From contig JABELC010000011.1 of the NCBI GenBank assembly GCA_028455995.1, positions 1,364,001-1,428,000 on the forward strand: a DNA stretch of 64,000 bases, given 5' to 3'. The position numbers and the translations under genes are program-made. Positions 1 to 13,457 of the stretch are shown piece after piece (within the stretch, counting starts at the first letter, position 1; the number at the start of each line of letters is the position of its first letter). Under the pieces are notes generated by a model. The model was not told where the DNA came from. It did no database searches and was given only the letters and a program-made list of their open reading frames with translations. Source of the stretch: Scleromitrula shiraiana. Its lineage: Eukaryota > Ascomycota > Leotiomycetes > Helotiales > Sclerotiniaceae.

Positions 1-3000
1 AGTTAATGATACCGTGGCCATAATACCAATGCCCCATAGACCCAAAGTCACCTGTATCGAGAAATAGTTTCCAGGATTTGTAAGGCACCTAGTGAAGTAA
101 GCAGGGGGGCCTTCTTAACTTTAAAATGTCCTGCGGGGCGGGAGGGGCGGAAAGACACAACCGTCCCGGCCCAGCATCAGTTAGTTAGTGTTAAATCTAA
201 GTCATACCGTTGCTGACTAGATAGAAAAGCTGGCATCCGTGGTTAACCATGGTAATGGTTATTGACAATAGAAGCCTCCTTTTTTTGTTTTTTTTTTGGT
301 GGCTGCTTAGAGTTCACGTAGAGTATACGAGTCGAGTACTGTACTTGGCTACTCTTGGCTACTCTTGGCGGAAACGAGGAGGGAAAAGAAAAAGTTACCC
401 ACAAAAAGGTCTCAAATCTCATAATCCATCATTTTTCTGGATCTCCTTACTGCAGTGATCGTCATCCCGCATTACCGTATTTAGCCAAATATTGTAACCT
501 TCATTCCCCAAATATGGCAACCTTAATTCCTTTCAACGATACGTTCTGGGATTCAAAATATTCAGAAGGGGAAATGGTGATATTGAATATATCAATTAGT
601 AGATATAAAAAGATTGGTAAGTAATATAATGAGAGGCGTAACTGCAGCCTCACTATTTCGAAGAAAAATAAAATAAAATGATGAAATCTTGATTTTTGGT
701 ATGTTTCATTAGATGAAACTTGCGATACAGAGGAAAATGAAGTTTGAATAATGTATAATGTATAATGTCGTCGTACAATCATGACATCGTGATATAACGG
801 ATAACAAGTTTTTTTTTTTGCTAACTATAACTGTTGTAACTGTTCTCATCATACTCATCTTTCCCCACACTCATACATACCTCACGGTCCTCGTCTCATT
901 GCATCTCATTTACCGAGGCACAGTCTTTTTTTCTTTTCTTTTCTTTTCTTTTCTTTTTTTTTCAGTGTCACTATTTTTTGCCTTTTTTTTCTTTTTTTTC
1001 TTTTCTTTTCTTTTTTCTTTCTTTTTCTTTTTTTATTTCTTTTTCTTTAATAGATGGTGGATATGTTATTAGTGTCGCCAAGGAAGAATGCTCTCTGCGC
1101 CATCGATCAAGAAAAAAAAAGATGAAGATACCCTTGATCTCAGAGGCTTGATATAACCTTTGATGGTGGCTTTTCTATTACCCTTAACATTTCGACCCCA
1201 TCAAATCTTTAACCAGGGATTGGGATTCGTGATATACGGTGTAGTAAGGTAGGCACGTAGGGTACTTTATTTCCCTCGTATTGGGAAGTCTACATCCCGT
1301 TTGTTGATTGAGAACCTGGTTGGAATTCATACTACTAATAAATAACTCCCGATTCCATCTACATACAATACAGTCAGTACCTTCGTGTATAGTTTACCTA
1401 CCCTACCTAGAGATAAACAAGTATGAACATGATCGATAATATTGATATTCAATGTAGTTTTCATTCCGTAACTCAAGAAGTATCCTCTATATCATGATCA
1501 TTTGGATATAGTGGCGTCCTCATCAATTACTAGCTAGTTTGTAGAAATTGGCGCCACCTACTGCATCTTACAGCTCCCCGAACCCTGTCGCAGGCGTCAT
1601 TTCTGCGCATTGAACATCAAAGCAGGGGATTATTCCGGCAGAACTTGGAAAAAATGGTAATATTTGAGCAATAAATTTAGAGGGAGAAGAGGAGAAGAGG
1701 AGAAGAGGAAAAAGACGAAGACGAAGAAGAGATAATTAATCGGTAGTATACAGCCGTTGAAGGAAGGAAGGAAGGAATGAATGAATGAAAGCATTAATGA
1801 GGATAACAAGTCGATTTGTAACTGGTAAATCAAATCGTCTCCCCTTTTTCATCATACTACTATGTTTAATGCCGTCATCATGAACCATTCATAATGAGAA
1901 AGAAATCTTACCGTATCATTCTCTAGACTCTACATACGTATGTGTTGTGTATAGATTCAAGATTAAGAGTTCTAAAAAAGAAAAAAAAAAAAAAAAGAGA
2001 TTAAAGTACCTAGGTACCACCAGTTCGGTACTTGAATCGGAAAAAAAGATGTAATAATGATAATGATTGTGATAATAAATATCCTTGCCTACTGGGTAGG
2101 TAGAAATCATTATGTATTTATTTATTTATTAAAATTTGATTCTTGAATATGAATGAGAATTGTATACTTTTTATAGATTTTGGCAAGTACAATGAAGTTA
2201 TCCATCCATCTATCCATCCATGATCCATGGGTTTATTCATCTACTGGCTGCTATGATCAATGCTCATCCGGAGCGGCGGGGACATGGGGATATAGATCAA
2301 TTAACTCGTGTTTTGATACAGTACCGTTAGATATTTATTAGTATTTAGTATTTATTTATTATTTATTATTCATTATTTAGCATTCAGTATTTAGTATTTA
2401 GTATTTTAGATGATATTTTATAATGTTTTTCTTCGTTTCGAGAAACTACTTGGCTTGGTAAGTTTCAAAAAAAACCAAAAAAAAACCAAAAAAAAAGATA
2501 TTCAAATAATTTTCTATGGACTACCCAAGATAGTAATACCTGACGGAAGTATAGATCCGCTAACCGTATCTCAAGATTTTAAATCTTCTAGCATCATTGG
2601 CTGTACCTGATCTTGGTTCTTGTCAAAACATCTACGCCATGGCTGATTGAAGGCATGTTCAACTTTTCTTGAACCAACCAGTCGGAGCTTGTCATACAAT
2701 CTTACAACCTTTTGTGTATTTCCGTAACGATTTTTTTTATGCACAATGATGATTGTCTTGGTAAAACATTGAGCATTGAGCATTGAGCATTGAACATTGA
2801 AAACATTGAACAATAATCAAATGAATCTTTATCTTTTGCCTATTACGTTCATTCTAATATCAATTGTATGAAGAGTCTTTCCCAATCGATATTCGAGAAG
2901 GCGCTTGTTCTCTTGGCTTTATGTATATTTCGGAAACCTCATGCGGAAGTGGCTGTCTGTCATTTGTGCTGGACTTTATTTTTACTATACCTCTCTGTAT

Positions 3001-5086
3001 AGACGGAAATTCTGATCCTGGAAGCATTTTAGTAACTTCCACTGCTACAGTGTAGGGTATGAATCTTGGTTAGTATAGACACAACATTTTACAACTGCCG
3101 TAGAGCATCTATAGTACGAAATTCTAACACTTAAAGGGTTGATTTAAATGGGAACACTAGATTTTGTACTAAGATTATTATATTAAGATTATTAGTACTT
3201 AGATTGTACTGAGTCGTTAACCAACGCATTCCATACCACCTATTTGCATGAAAAATATGAAGGTGGAGGCGAGAAAGTGTAGAATAAATAACCTAAAGGA
3301 TACGATTTACGATTCAGTTATGTACACGAGTTTCTTTTAGATCTGATTTAAAGTCCAATATTCTATCCAACCATTGATGCTCTAAAATACTCAATTAGGT
3401 CATTAATTAGTAGTGAGTGACTTTGTAGAAAGATAGATAAAAACCTACACCTACTTACTATCAGTGGAGCTAACCATATGTACCGGGACCCTTTCATATT
3501 CCCAGAAGATTCCTCGAATTAATACTAATACTTTGAAAGCCCTTGAAGACCCATTAAAAAGGTCCCATAAAATATACCTAGGAATCGTTGTCCGTCCACT
3601 GGCCATTTGTTGATTTGTTTGATTTGTTTGATTTGTTGATTTGTTGACTATTTTGTAGTGTAGTGTAGTAGTATATGGCTAAAGTGGAGAACAGGGGTAT
3701 ATTTTAGTATAAGATTCCACCAAAACATCATATTTAGATCAAACCTAGCAAGCTTAGAAAATACTTAAGTCTCACCCGCTATTGTGCACAATCCAGCTAG
3801 GATAGTAAGAACATCCATGAATTATCTGAGATAGTACAATTAACTGTACTTACTAAACTACTAAAAGTCGTTTCTTTTCTAATTCTATGTCGAGGGTTTA
3901 AATTTTAGTATTACCACACATACATAAATACACATAAATACACATAAATGCACATAAATGCATTCATAATACATATTATTAAAAATTATTAGTTTACTTC
4001 TATTAGGTAAAGCTACCTTCCTCCATCCACACCCCCCCCCCCTCCCCGCCTTTTGATCGACCATAAACTTCCTAATTCCTTCATACATCATCTACTTCAA
4101 CTTTCTTGATTTTTTTTCATATTACTCTCCATTTTATTTTGTTAAACCTTCCTCAAATATTTCCCAACTATCTATCCTGGAACCTAGATATCAAATGATT
4201 CTCCTCACTATACTACTCTTCACTACTTATTACCCAAACTAAATATCTTGTATCGAAACTCTTCCCAAATCAACCACAATATATCAATCATACTACATAT
4301 ATTTACTTGCCTCCTCCGATCATCACCTCTTTCAACTAAAGGAAATATCAAGACCCATTTCCAAATATATCATATCAATACTTCATTCGAATTGGCATCC
4401 CCACACATACAAAAATAGTAGATCTTAAGCAGTGCAGGTGCCGAAGATCTGACAGCTTTCTCGTCGACCCCAAAACCAAGTGGAACTTTTGTCTGATGAG
4501 CTTAATCTCAAGAAAGTCCATAGACATTTGTCCAAAGATCTCAATTGACCCGCTCACCGCAACTAAAATCCAACCTAGTCTTAGGTCTTCCTCCACATCA
4601 CGAGCAAGATCAAATACGTAGGAGATTTTTAGAAAAGGAAGTTATCTCTTGTCGATCACTTCTTTAGAGATTCAAGCGCAAACGCGCCCCACTGTTCGAA
4701 TCTTACCCCCAGGACACTGTAGAAGCCAGTGTGAATTCCCCTCTACCATCCTCGACCAGACGAATCCAATCAGCGGAATACCTGACTAGGACCTAAACAA
4801 TCCATCCAGAACCCGGCCACCAATCAGAATCAAGGATAATTCTCTCCCATCCTTTTGGTCTAAAACGACGAAACACATAAGAACGCTGATCCCACCCGTT
4901 GACACTTTCCTGATCGACTGTATCTTAACTCTTGAACGTTCTTTCTGTCTTAAGTGGCACGACTATTCCACGAGATCTTGCATTTGATCTACATAATCTT
5001 CGAAACTCTACAATATCTTTGACAATCTCTCATACACCTCCGGCGCGACCAACCTTCAAACCTTATCTTTGGTTTATATTCTGAAA
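1..5086. other. Gene-poor AT-rich spacer
   Basis: I find no convincing gene here. All open frames are short (under about 95 codons), overlap on both strands and have low-complexity or hydrophobic run-on compositions. The stretch contains a long pyrimidine tract (923-1048), TATTTA-rich segments near 2110-2130 and 2330-2405, a poly-C run near 4030, and many A or T homopolymers. The last 450 bases before 5087 are CT-rich with ATC-rich motifs, and probably hold the promoter and 5' leader of the downstream C2H2 gene. The interval 2571-3055 is open on both strands for 60-80 codons and could be a gene relic, but nothing in it is recognisable. Confidence 0.6.
923..1048. repeat. Polypyrimidine (T/C) tract
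   Basis: About 125 bases are almost entirely T and C on the plus strand, built of irregular TTTTC units with one short interruption near 962-980. It makes an apparent Phe-rich open frame that is not a gene. Such homopurine-homopyrimidine tracts can form triplex structures and are common in fungal spacers. Confidence 0.8.
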
Positions 5087-6333
5087 ATGACAACGGCTAT
5101 CGATAATCAACAACGTTACAGCGGCATTAATTTTGACCATATGTCTTATAACGCAAATTCCGCTCCTCACTTCAACAACCCTTGGGTTTCTACTCCGGCC
5201 TCGTCTCAAAGTCTTTATGCCCCCGCCAATATCAATCCCAATTTGGGACTTGAAAGCATTGCTAGACAACAAAGTACACGTTTGAATAATAATGCATCAA
5301 TGGGATCATATGCCAGCATACCAATTACTGCGGCATCAGCAGGTAGCCCTCTCTTGGTGGATTTTGGATCACAACAGGATTTGCTCACCATGCCCCAAGA
5401 TATGTTGAGTCCGAGCCGTCCCCTATCCACTGGATATGGGAGCGAATCGGCATATAGCAGTGCCCCATCGCCTGTACACGCATCTTATGCGCCAACACAG
5501 TCACCGTACGATTCTATGGGCTATGCTCCAGCACCAGTCCGATCAACGTTTACGATCCCACAACAGGATCATTCGAGACGACTTTCACAACCGTCAGTAT
5601 CTTCAAGTTCATTTTTCGATGTATCAACCGATGCATCACGATCTCATCGCCAAAATTCACTTATTGACTTCAATGATAGAGGACTACATAATGACAATGC
5701 TGGATTTCGAGATGCAGTAGATGCTGGAAGGGGAATGCTTGCTATGAGCCAAAATACTACACCTAGAAATATATATGGAGACAACTCCCGCCTAGGACGT
5801 GGATCGAACGCTTCATACGGATTTCCAGCAACACATTCTACTAGCTCATCTATTTCATCTTCTAGTACATATCCATCTTATTACGGCGGCTCCGTCGATT
5901 CATCCGTTTCTGACTACTCGAATGCCGGTTCTGATATTGAATCAGCTTCGTCGCGGACACTACCCCGCCCTGGTGGCATCTTGAATGGTGCCGCCCCACC
6001 AGCGCCTCAAACTATGATGAGCCAATTTAGTTCGAAAGTATCATCAAGTACGCAAAAGAAGCACAAATGCAAAGTTTGCGACAAACGATTCACACGCCCG
6101 AGTTCGTTGCAAACACACATGTACAGTCATACCGGTGAAAAACGTAAGTAAAAATAATTTCGGCATCATTTTTTCAAACTTGTTTGCTAACCGAAATAAT
6201 AGCATTCGCCTGTGAAGTTGAAGGTTGCGGAAGACAATTCTCGGTTGTCTCTAACTTAAGAAGACATCGCAAAGTACACAAAGGAGATGAACGTTCCGAA
6301 GCTGGATCCGAGGACCACCATTCAGATTGTTAA
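5087..6333 (+). CDS. mtfA: C2H2 zinc-finger transcription factor, MtfA-like
   Basis: This is probably a nuclear DNA-binding regulator with two tandem C2H2 fingers at its C-terminus. Exons are 5087-6143 and 6203-6333; the 59-nt intron (GTAAGT...AATAG) splits the TGEKP linker, and splicing restores the canonical TGEKPF junction. That gives 395 residues. Finger 1 is at about residues 326-348 (CKVCDKRF...H...H) and finger 2 at about 354-378 (CEVEGCGRQF...H...H). The first 320 residues are Ser/Tyr/Pro/Asn-rich and probably disordered, with many Q and S runs, as expected for an activation region. The ATG at 5087 (MTTAID...) was preferred to the in-frame ATG at 5069. The finger pair strongly resembles Aspergillus MtfA, a regulator of secondary metabolism and development. 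The family call rests on memory of that sequence, so the C2H2 call is firm and the name is moderate. The tail after finger 2 is short, acidic and Ser/His-rich. Confidence 0.88.
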
Positions 6334-7302
6334 AACCTTTTTTTATTATTACTCACTTGTTACATTATACCAAATTATTCATACACCACACGAACTGTTT
6401 ATAATTACCAACCTTACACCTTAGACGACCATGACACAAGAGACTTGGTCAAAATGCCTCGAGTATTTTTACACGAAAACGATTGCTTTGCAGTCTCGAT
6501 CAGATTTTCCTTAGTTGTGTTCCTATGCGCGACATCATTTGTATGCATTTGTTGATATTCAATTTGTGGGACGGGAAAGCATGTTACCTTACTTTGAGGA
6601 ACTGTGGGATTTCATACGACGGCTATTAATCTTCTATTACTATCATCAAACTAGCCCTCCTATATTTTAGGGGACAGGTTTCATTAAATTGGGAAGGAAT
6701 TTGAACCTCACTACCTGGAAAATGGAGTGGGTTGTTTTCATCTGGCGTTGAAAAGGGAGGCGAGCTTTGCTATGCTATTGGGGGGGGTGGGGGGTTATAT
6801 GGGTTTGGGGATGCCTCGATGGATTCCCTCGTGTGTACTATTATTATCACTTTATACCATTTTCCTTTCGTCACTCTCATTATTATACCCCCTTTTGTTC
6901 TTTTGTTTTTTTTCTTTTGAAGGAAGGATGGAAAAAACCGTTGGGCCTATTATAAGTGGTTATAACGTTTTAAACCTTACATACATTACAGTCTCTACAA
7001 CATAGATTTTTTTAATATTGATAAAAAGACCAAAAAAAAATCAGAAATAAAATAAATTCATCCATTCATAATATTCAATCAATTATTTGAGGTCACTTTG
7101 TCTTCCAATCCAATTCAATTTCTCCAAGTCAGTCATCCATAATCCATAATACATAATCCAAAATAACAACATCTTAACCACTTCTCATATCCCCTGTTCT
7201 AACCTAACCTATCCATCCTTAAATCAAAAGATCAACGCTTTTAAAAAGCTTACATCCATTTACGACGCACACTCCAGAAAATCCCTACCTGATTCTCCAA
7301 CG

Positions 7303-7350
7303 ATCATCATCATCATCATCATCATCATTATCATCATCATCATCATCATT
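7303..7350. repeat. (ATC)n microsatellite
   Basis: About 16 nearly perfect ATC triplets, interrupted once by ATT. It lies in a spacer with no coding evidence. A second, less regular ATC/TTC run occurs near 8590-8640. Confidence 0.9.
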
Positions 7351-9379
7351 ATCACATTAGTGAATCTAACCCCCAAAAGATTTACCCATTCTAAAACCCA
7401 TCACAATCACAATCATAATCACAATCCCATTATATCATTATCTCCAAAATCCCCTAAATCCCAAAATCTAAATCTGATGATTAATTAACTAAGGAACTCG
7501 ATGTTCTCGTGACATCTATATCAATATCATATCATATATATCATATATATCAATATCATATCATATCAATACCCTACCAACCACTCCTCTCCCCATTCAT
7601 TCCCCTCGTTCATTCTTTCAACTCGAGTATTCCCTCACAAAAAGTCAAAGTCAAAGTCACGTTACCAATACCTCCTGTACCGTTCCTTGTCTTCCCTTCC
7701 CTATCCATCCATCAAAATACTCATTCACCCATCCATTCGTCACAATACCCCATGCCCATGTCAGCATCATCAAAAGTAAAAGTAAAGTAAAAGTAAAATC
7801 CCTTCCCTGCATCAATGACGCAAATCCGCAAAGCCCCAATACTACTAGTATCATTCTGAAACGCTTGCTCCTTCCTCAAGTGAAGTGGGAAATTGTTTTA
7901 ATTAATTGTTGTGGATTTGATGTTTTTGTTTATTTTTATTTATTTTTATTTTTATTTTATTTTTATTTATTTATTTTTTTTATTCAAGTGCTTGGTTTTT
8001 TGGGGGGGGGGAGGGGTTGCGTCATTGTTTTATTGTTTGTTGGTGGTGGTATTTTTTGGGGGGGACGGGGGTTGTTATCCGGAGGTTTTGGTTCGAAAGA
8101 GAGAGAGAGAGAGTACTGGGAACTGGGAACTGGGAACTGTTTTGGGGGTGGGGGTTGGAGTTGGAGTGGGAGTGGGTGTGGGAGTGAGAATGGGAGTGGG
8201 AGGGTGGTTTTGCATAGCCTCGATTTTGAGGAGGGAGATTTTACCTATTTGATGGACGATAGATTGATTGGAATTAGACATTTGATTTGAGATATACGAT
8301 GGGATAGAATGGGATAGGATGGGTGAGTGAACGATTTAACAAAATACCGCAAACGAGAGTGAGTGAGTGAATCAACAAATTGGGAGTTAGACAGCGGTAA
8401 TAATAATAAGTAATAAGTATGATTCATATGTCATTATTGTCAACTTCCCTCCTTTTTTATTTTATCCTTACTGCCTATATTTGTTCTATGGTCGGTCTAT
8501 AAATTTAATCTAATCTAATCAATCCAATTATTCGGGCTAAATTATGTGAATTAAGGAAGGGGCGTTTCTCTTTTCTTATTGTCAATATCTTCATCATCAT
8601 CATCTTCTTCATCATCATAATCATCATCATCATCATCATTAAGAAGAAGTGAGAAAAGAGAAATTTAATTAATTTATCTCTTATCGGTTACATACATGTA
8701 ACATTCATTACATATCCTAGTATCCGCCCTGTGAGTATAAGATATATTAATTAATTACGCGGATTTGATTACTAAGTACTAAAGTCCATATTGTTTACAT
8801 GCCAACCAGTCCAGTCCAGTTCCAATATTTCTATTACAGTATGCTGTAGATGATGGATGGAAAATGAATGGAGAATGATATATATTCCTTCAAGCAACGA
8901 ACGCACTGCACACACACATATTGAGATGAGCAAGTTTCTTTGCTTTTCATTCGATTCGGGGTTCAACATAACTGGATCAACGAACGAGATATCTCGAACG
9001 CGACATCACAGTTTCAAACCCGCATTTTATTTTGGAGAATTTTATTCATTCATTCATTTTTTTACTTATTTATTTATTTATTTACTTACCTTACCCTTTC
9101 CCATCCAATAATCCAACCAACCAACCAACCATAATACTGCCGTATGGGATCCATGGATGGATAAAATGCTAATAAATTATGATAAGGCAAGGACACCTCA
9201 GCACGCATGTGGGAGCAAAATGCAAGGGAATGAATGACATATGTGGCTTGCAAGCATCTGAAAAGTGTATGTACATGGTGGAGAATGTTTAATTTATTGC
9301 TGGGCTTGGCGGCTGCTGGGGTAGGACGGGGGAACTCAAGGGGCGTACTGTTGTTGCATATTGGACCCTGATTGTCATA

Positions 9380-9437
9380 ATGGATGGATGGATGGATGGA
9401 GGGATGGAGGGATATGGATACATACTGTACTTGTACG

Positions 9438-9471
<34 letters not shown>

Positions 9472-9522
9472 TATGTATGTATCGTAGTCAAGTCTAGTCA
9501 AGTCAAGTCAAGTCAAGTCAAG
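9380..9522. repeat. Compound microsatellite: TGGA, GTAT and AAGTC arrays
   Basis: Three adjoining arrays: ATGG/TGGA tetramers at about 9380-9412, GTAT tetramers at about 9440-9482, and the pentamer AGTCA at about 9488-9522. Together they create the low-complexity open frames on both strands across this stretch. Confidence 0.85.
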
Positions 9523-10384
9523 TCCAATTTAGGATTGACAGAATGGATGAGCCTCAGATCTGGTTGGTTCGGTTTGGGAGAACCTCACTCCGGATTTTGT
9601 CATGCATGCCACAAGTATAGTGTGGACTCAGAGATACCGGTAGGGACCGACACATACATGTGCAGAGGTGGGGGGCAAAGAGAGGAGAGAGGAGAGGAAA
9701 GGAGAAGAGAGGGGGGGGGGAAAACCAACAAGCGCAAGAACCGCTCGTATCTCGGCCTCCTCTCCTCATCACTCTCTCTATCAGATCAGATAAACTCACC
9801 CTCACCCTCACCCTCCCTCATGCTCTTCCTTGATGGAAATAAGAAAAAAAGGGGGTCTGATCCAGAACGTTACGTACCACGGTACTGTACCATAAAACCT
9901 ACGCGTCTGAAACGAACCTTGCGAAGCGTTCGAGCTTCTCGAAGGAACCCGTAGAACGATTCACGAGGTTCTAAGACAAGACAAGAATCCTAGGTAGGTA
10001 GGTAGGTAGGTAGGTCATGGTTATGGTTATGGTTATGTGATCGATGCTGACGTTTTAAGATGTTTTAAGAATTTTTTAATTTTTTTTATTATTTTAATTT
10101 CGGTCATGGAAGGGATAGAATGAATATCATGAATAGAAAGAATAAATAGAATAAATAGAATTACGGCCGAAAGTTAAAGATGGACAAACGAACGAAAAAC
10201 GAACGAACGAACGAACGACGAACGTTGGGATAGGAAGAACATGGATGGAAGAACATGGATACATGGATGGATGGGAAGGATGGGATGAGGGTTTATTTTT
10301 AGATTTGGGTTGTGGATTTGATGTGTTGATGGGTTGGTTTCACGGTAATTTGATGACGATCATATCGATGGGTCTGTCTGTTGT

Positions 10385-10425
10385 CTGTTGATGGATGGAT
10401 GGATGGATGGATGGATGGATGCATA
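10385..10425. repeat. (TGGA)n microsatellite
   Basis: About eight to nine ATGG tetramers in a spacer. A related GGTT-rich array lies at about 10570-10640, a TATG array at about 10780-10812, and AGGT repeats at about 9990-10013. Confidence 0.85.
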
Positions 10426-13253
10426 GATGGGGACTTTTTGCATTTGAGATTACATTTGAATGAAGGTTTGTTTCATCGTTTGTTGATTCTATAATATTAG
10501 TGTTATTTTTATTTGTTATGTTTATTTCTGTCTTTCTATCTGGTGTTCACTTCATACTCAATTAGTTCGTTGGTTCGTTGGTTCGTTGGTTGGCTGGTTG
10601 GTTGGGTCGCTGGTCGGTTGGTTGGTTGGTTGGTTGGACAATCGATGCTAATGGTTTTTTTTTTGGTTTTGGTTGTAGTTTCCACTAACCAGTATTCATC
10701 TGCTTGTACTTAGTTGTACAAATGTATGTTTGTATACTTTGCAGTTCATGTTGTTGGTTAGATTAGCGTCTTGACTTGTTCATGTATGTATGTATGTATG
10801 TATGTATGTATATATGCTCTGTTCCATCTGATCCTGGATAAAATCACCTTTTTATACCACTTACAGACTGTATATCCACTGTATATAATACATAACATAA
10901 CATTACATGACATGACATAACATACATAGTGTCAAAGTACTCTCTGTATACAAATTCACATGTAGCTAGCTGTATACATGCAAATATGAATCATCTGTCC
11001 AACACAAAGTTGTATCATCATGCTGTGCTGCGTAGCAGCAAAGTCGTGAGTGTAGCACGATGACTTTTTCATTTCTGTTTTTCTTCTTGATGGATGGATG
11101 TTTTTGGGACGGCTTGATTGGGTGGCTTGCTTGTATTACGCATGTTTGGTGTTAGTGCTGAACTGAGATGTGAGATCGGATATAAGAGAGTGACTTGCAC
11201 TTGTTGTATAGATTTGCATTTATGTATGTATGTACTATGGATGTACTATGGATGTATGTATGGATTTATGTATGTATTTACAGGTCGATACATATATACG
11301 TGTGTTGGTATTACTACATCTGATATGTAGCACAGCCTGGGATACGTACAGCCCAAGCACCAGGTAAATAGGAAGTTGGTTGGTAGGTGAGGTAGGATGG
11401 TTTACTTTGGGGTGTGCAGGGAAGAGGATGTTGCTAATTTGTACTACGTATGTGTAGTGTGGTTGTATGGATTGGGAGACTTGCTTTGGGGAATTTTCTA
11501 GTTTCTTGCATTGGATTGTTGAACTGCGGGCTTTATATCTATATGTAGGTGTTTTTTCTGATGTGTATGGCGAGCGGGAATTCCGGAGATGTTCATTTGG
11601 ATGTTGTGTTTAGGTGGCGGTTGGTGAGTTCTTGTTTGGATTAAATCATTTTCTCGGTAGTAGTGTGTATGTAAGTGAATCGGATATGTTACATGTCGTC
11701 AACTAGCTGTTGAGGTTCTCAATGTCCATTCAGTTGACACACTATCATTTTACATATGTTGGCTCGAAAATTTGTATTTTTGACACATAATTAAAGATGA
11801 ATTAATGTTTTCCAAATATTTGTTTATTTTCCACAAAAGTTCAAAAGAAACTACCTTGAAAATGATTAGTTACTCATATTTGGAAAGATATCCAGAAATG
11901 GATTCACTTGCGTCTAGGGCTGCATCTGCCATTATCGCATGTCTGATCTCTTAGATGGAATGAATGGAATCTGTTCATAGTTGAACTTACGATATTAGTC
12001 TGTCAATTAAATAGGTTATCGAGATTGTGGTGAATAGAAGGAGAAGAAGAGGGAAGGGAGGTAGTCTTCCGAGTTGAAATAGGGGAGAGAGATGACTTCC
12101 AGCTAATGGTGGGTTAACCATTGATGTCTATTGTTTGTGAAAAATTGAGATATATTTGGATTCTTGTGAATTTATGACAATATTTACACTAAAGGAGTTG
12201 AATTCTTAGCAATATAATTTTGCGAGAATCATAGAATGACAGCTAATAACTTTCTTGGGGTGATTGATTGTTTACCTGTGGTTTTATATTAATGGTATCT
12301 TCTTAATTCCTTATATGGATGGATGCTCAGTACCTGTAAATATGGAATCCGAGGCTCTAAATAAACTTGTCTTGGTTCTTAATGTTACAGCAAGATTCCT
12401 TATACTCCTTCACACCCCGCTGTACATTCACTGGCAAGATATAGGAACTCGCATCTCAATTCCATGAGAAGATGCTCACCTATCCCTTAACTCTTCATCA
12501 TCAAAATACAAATTCAATCATTAACCTGCAAACTACAAATGCAACGTGAGCATATTTACGTCCCAAGCCCCCCTAACCAATATGCTAAAGCTTCTCGAAT
12601 GTTGGAACACCCAGCTTTAGTGTGGTCATCTTCCTCATGTGACTATAGGTATGAGGTCACCTACCACCTGACCATCACGCTTTATTATATTAGTGCATTT
12701 CATATTTCACTAACCGAGCCTCAAATTCCACCCCTTTCGCTTCGACAATATTGACAGTTCGTGATGTCTATTGCTGATAAAGTGTGTCTATACTGCGGAA
12801 TTGGTTTGTAGTTGATTATAAGTTTGCATAATGTTTAGTACTATGTTCACGGTGTATATATTCTTATTTCATCCTTAGACCTTTAGGAGTTGAACTAAAT
12901 CATAATCTGGAACTTGAATGTTCAAGTTATAATATGGAAAAATTATTAATTCATTGGTTTTATTTATATTTATACTAAAACTACTAGTAGTTTTAAATAC
13001 TTTTAAACTATTTGATAAACTTTAAATAAAAATTAAAGATTATTATTGATCAAAATATTTTTATATCATGATGGAGCAGTATATTGAAGGGTTTGAGGAT
13101 GAGATAAATTTATTCGGGGAAATGGAAGTGAACTTATGATTTACAATACTATCCATGTCACGAGTGTTCGACGGACGCTACTAGCCTTACAGACGGACTG
13201 GGGAACTACTGGTTAGACTTAAACTTCCATGGAGCAGAATAGATCCATATTTC

Positions 13254-13261
13254 TATAAATA
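13254..13261 (+). promoter_or_regulatory. Candidate TATA box of the F-box-like gene
   Basis: TATAAATA occurs about 100 bases before the first upstream ATG (13356) and about 200 before the main ATG (13458). It is followed by a pyrimidine-rich stretch with repeated TTCATTCTTC, which would suit a transcription start. Inferred from position and consensus only. Confidence 0.4.
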
Positions 13262-13355
13262 CCTCGACATGCTTCTTCCTAATTTGCTTTGCACTCTTCA
13301 TTCTTCATTCTTCCTCATCCATACTTGAATCCATACTTGAATCCATCATTCGAAG

Positions 13356-13448
13356 ATGAAAAATCAAGACTCAATTATCAAGGTCAGCGCCATGTCAGAG
13401 AAAGATAGTATTAGCAATAGTACTACGAACTTAACCTATAACTCCTAA
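13356..13448 (+). other. Upstream in-frame ORF of 30 codons before the F-box-like gene
   Basis: ATG at 13356 opens a 30-codon frame (MKNQDSIIKV..., Ser/Asn/Thr-rich) that ends in TAA at 13446-13448, nine bases before the main ATG at 13458. It is in the same frame as the main ORF. It may be a regulatory upstream ORF, or the original N-terminus of the protein now cut off by a nonsense change. The second reading would fit with the frameshift near 14400. The polar, low-complexity composition resembles the start of the main ORF but proves nothing. Confidence 0.4.
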
Positions 13449-13457
13449 GCCACTTCC

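Larger units (their letters stand above)
6334..13253. other. 7-kb gene desert with many simple repeats
   Basis: No coding region is supportable in this interval. Open frames of up to 197 codons (for example 9361-9954 and 7865-8290) run through microsatellites and translate to periodic low-complexity peptides, so they were not called. The interval holds ATC, TGGA, TATG, GGTT, AAGTC and AGGT arrays, G-rich tracts near 8000-8070 and 8140-8200, and a (GA) run near 8100. The first 300 bases are the probable 3' UTR of the C2H2 gene. 12264-12754 has two open frames of about 70 codons with no recognisable features. Confidence 0.6.

Noticed and set aside
9361..9954. 197-codon plus-strand ORF
   Set aside because: Its first third is encoded by TGGA, GTAT and AAGTC microsatellites and the rest has no recognisable composition; a competing frame exists on the other strand.
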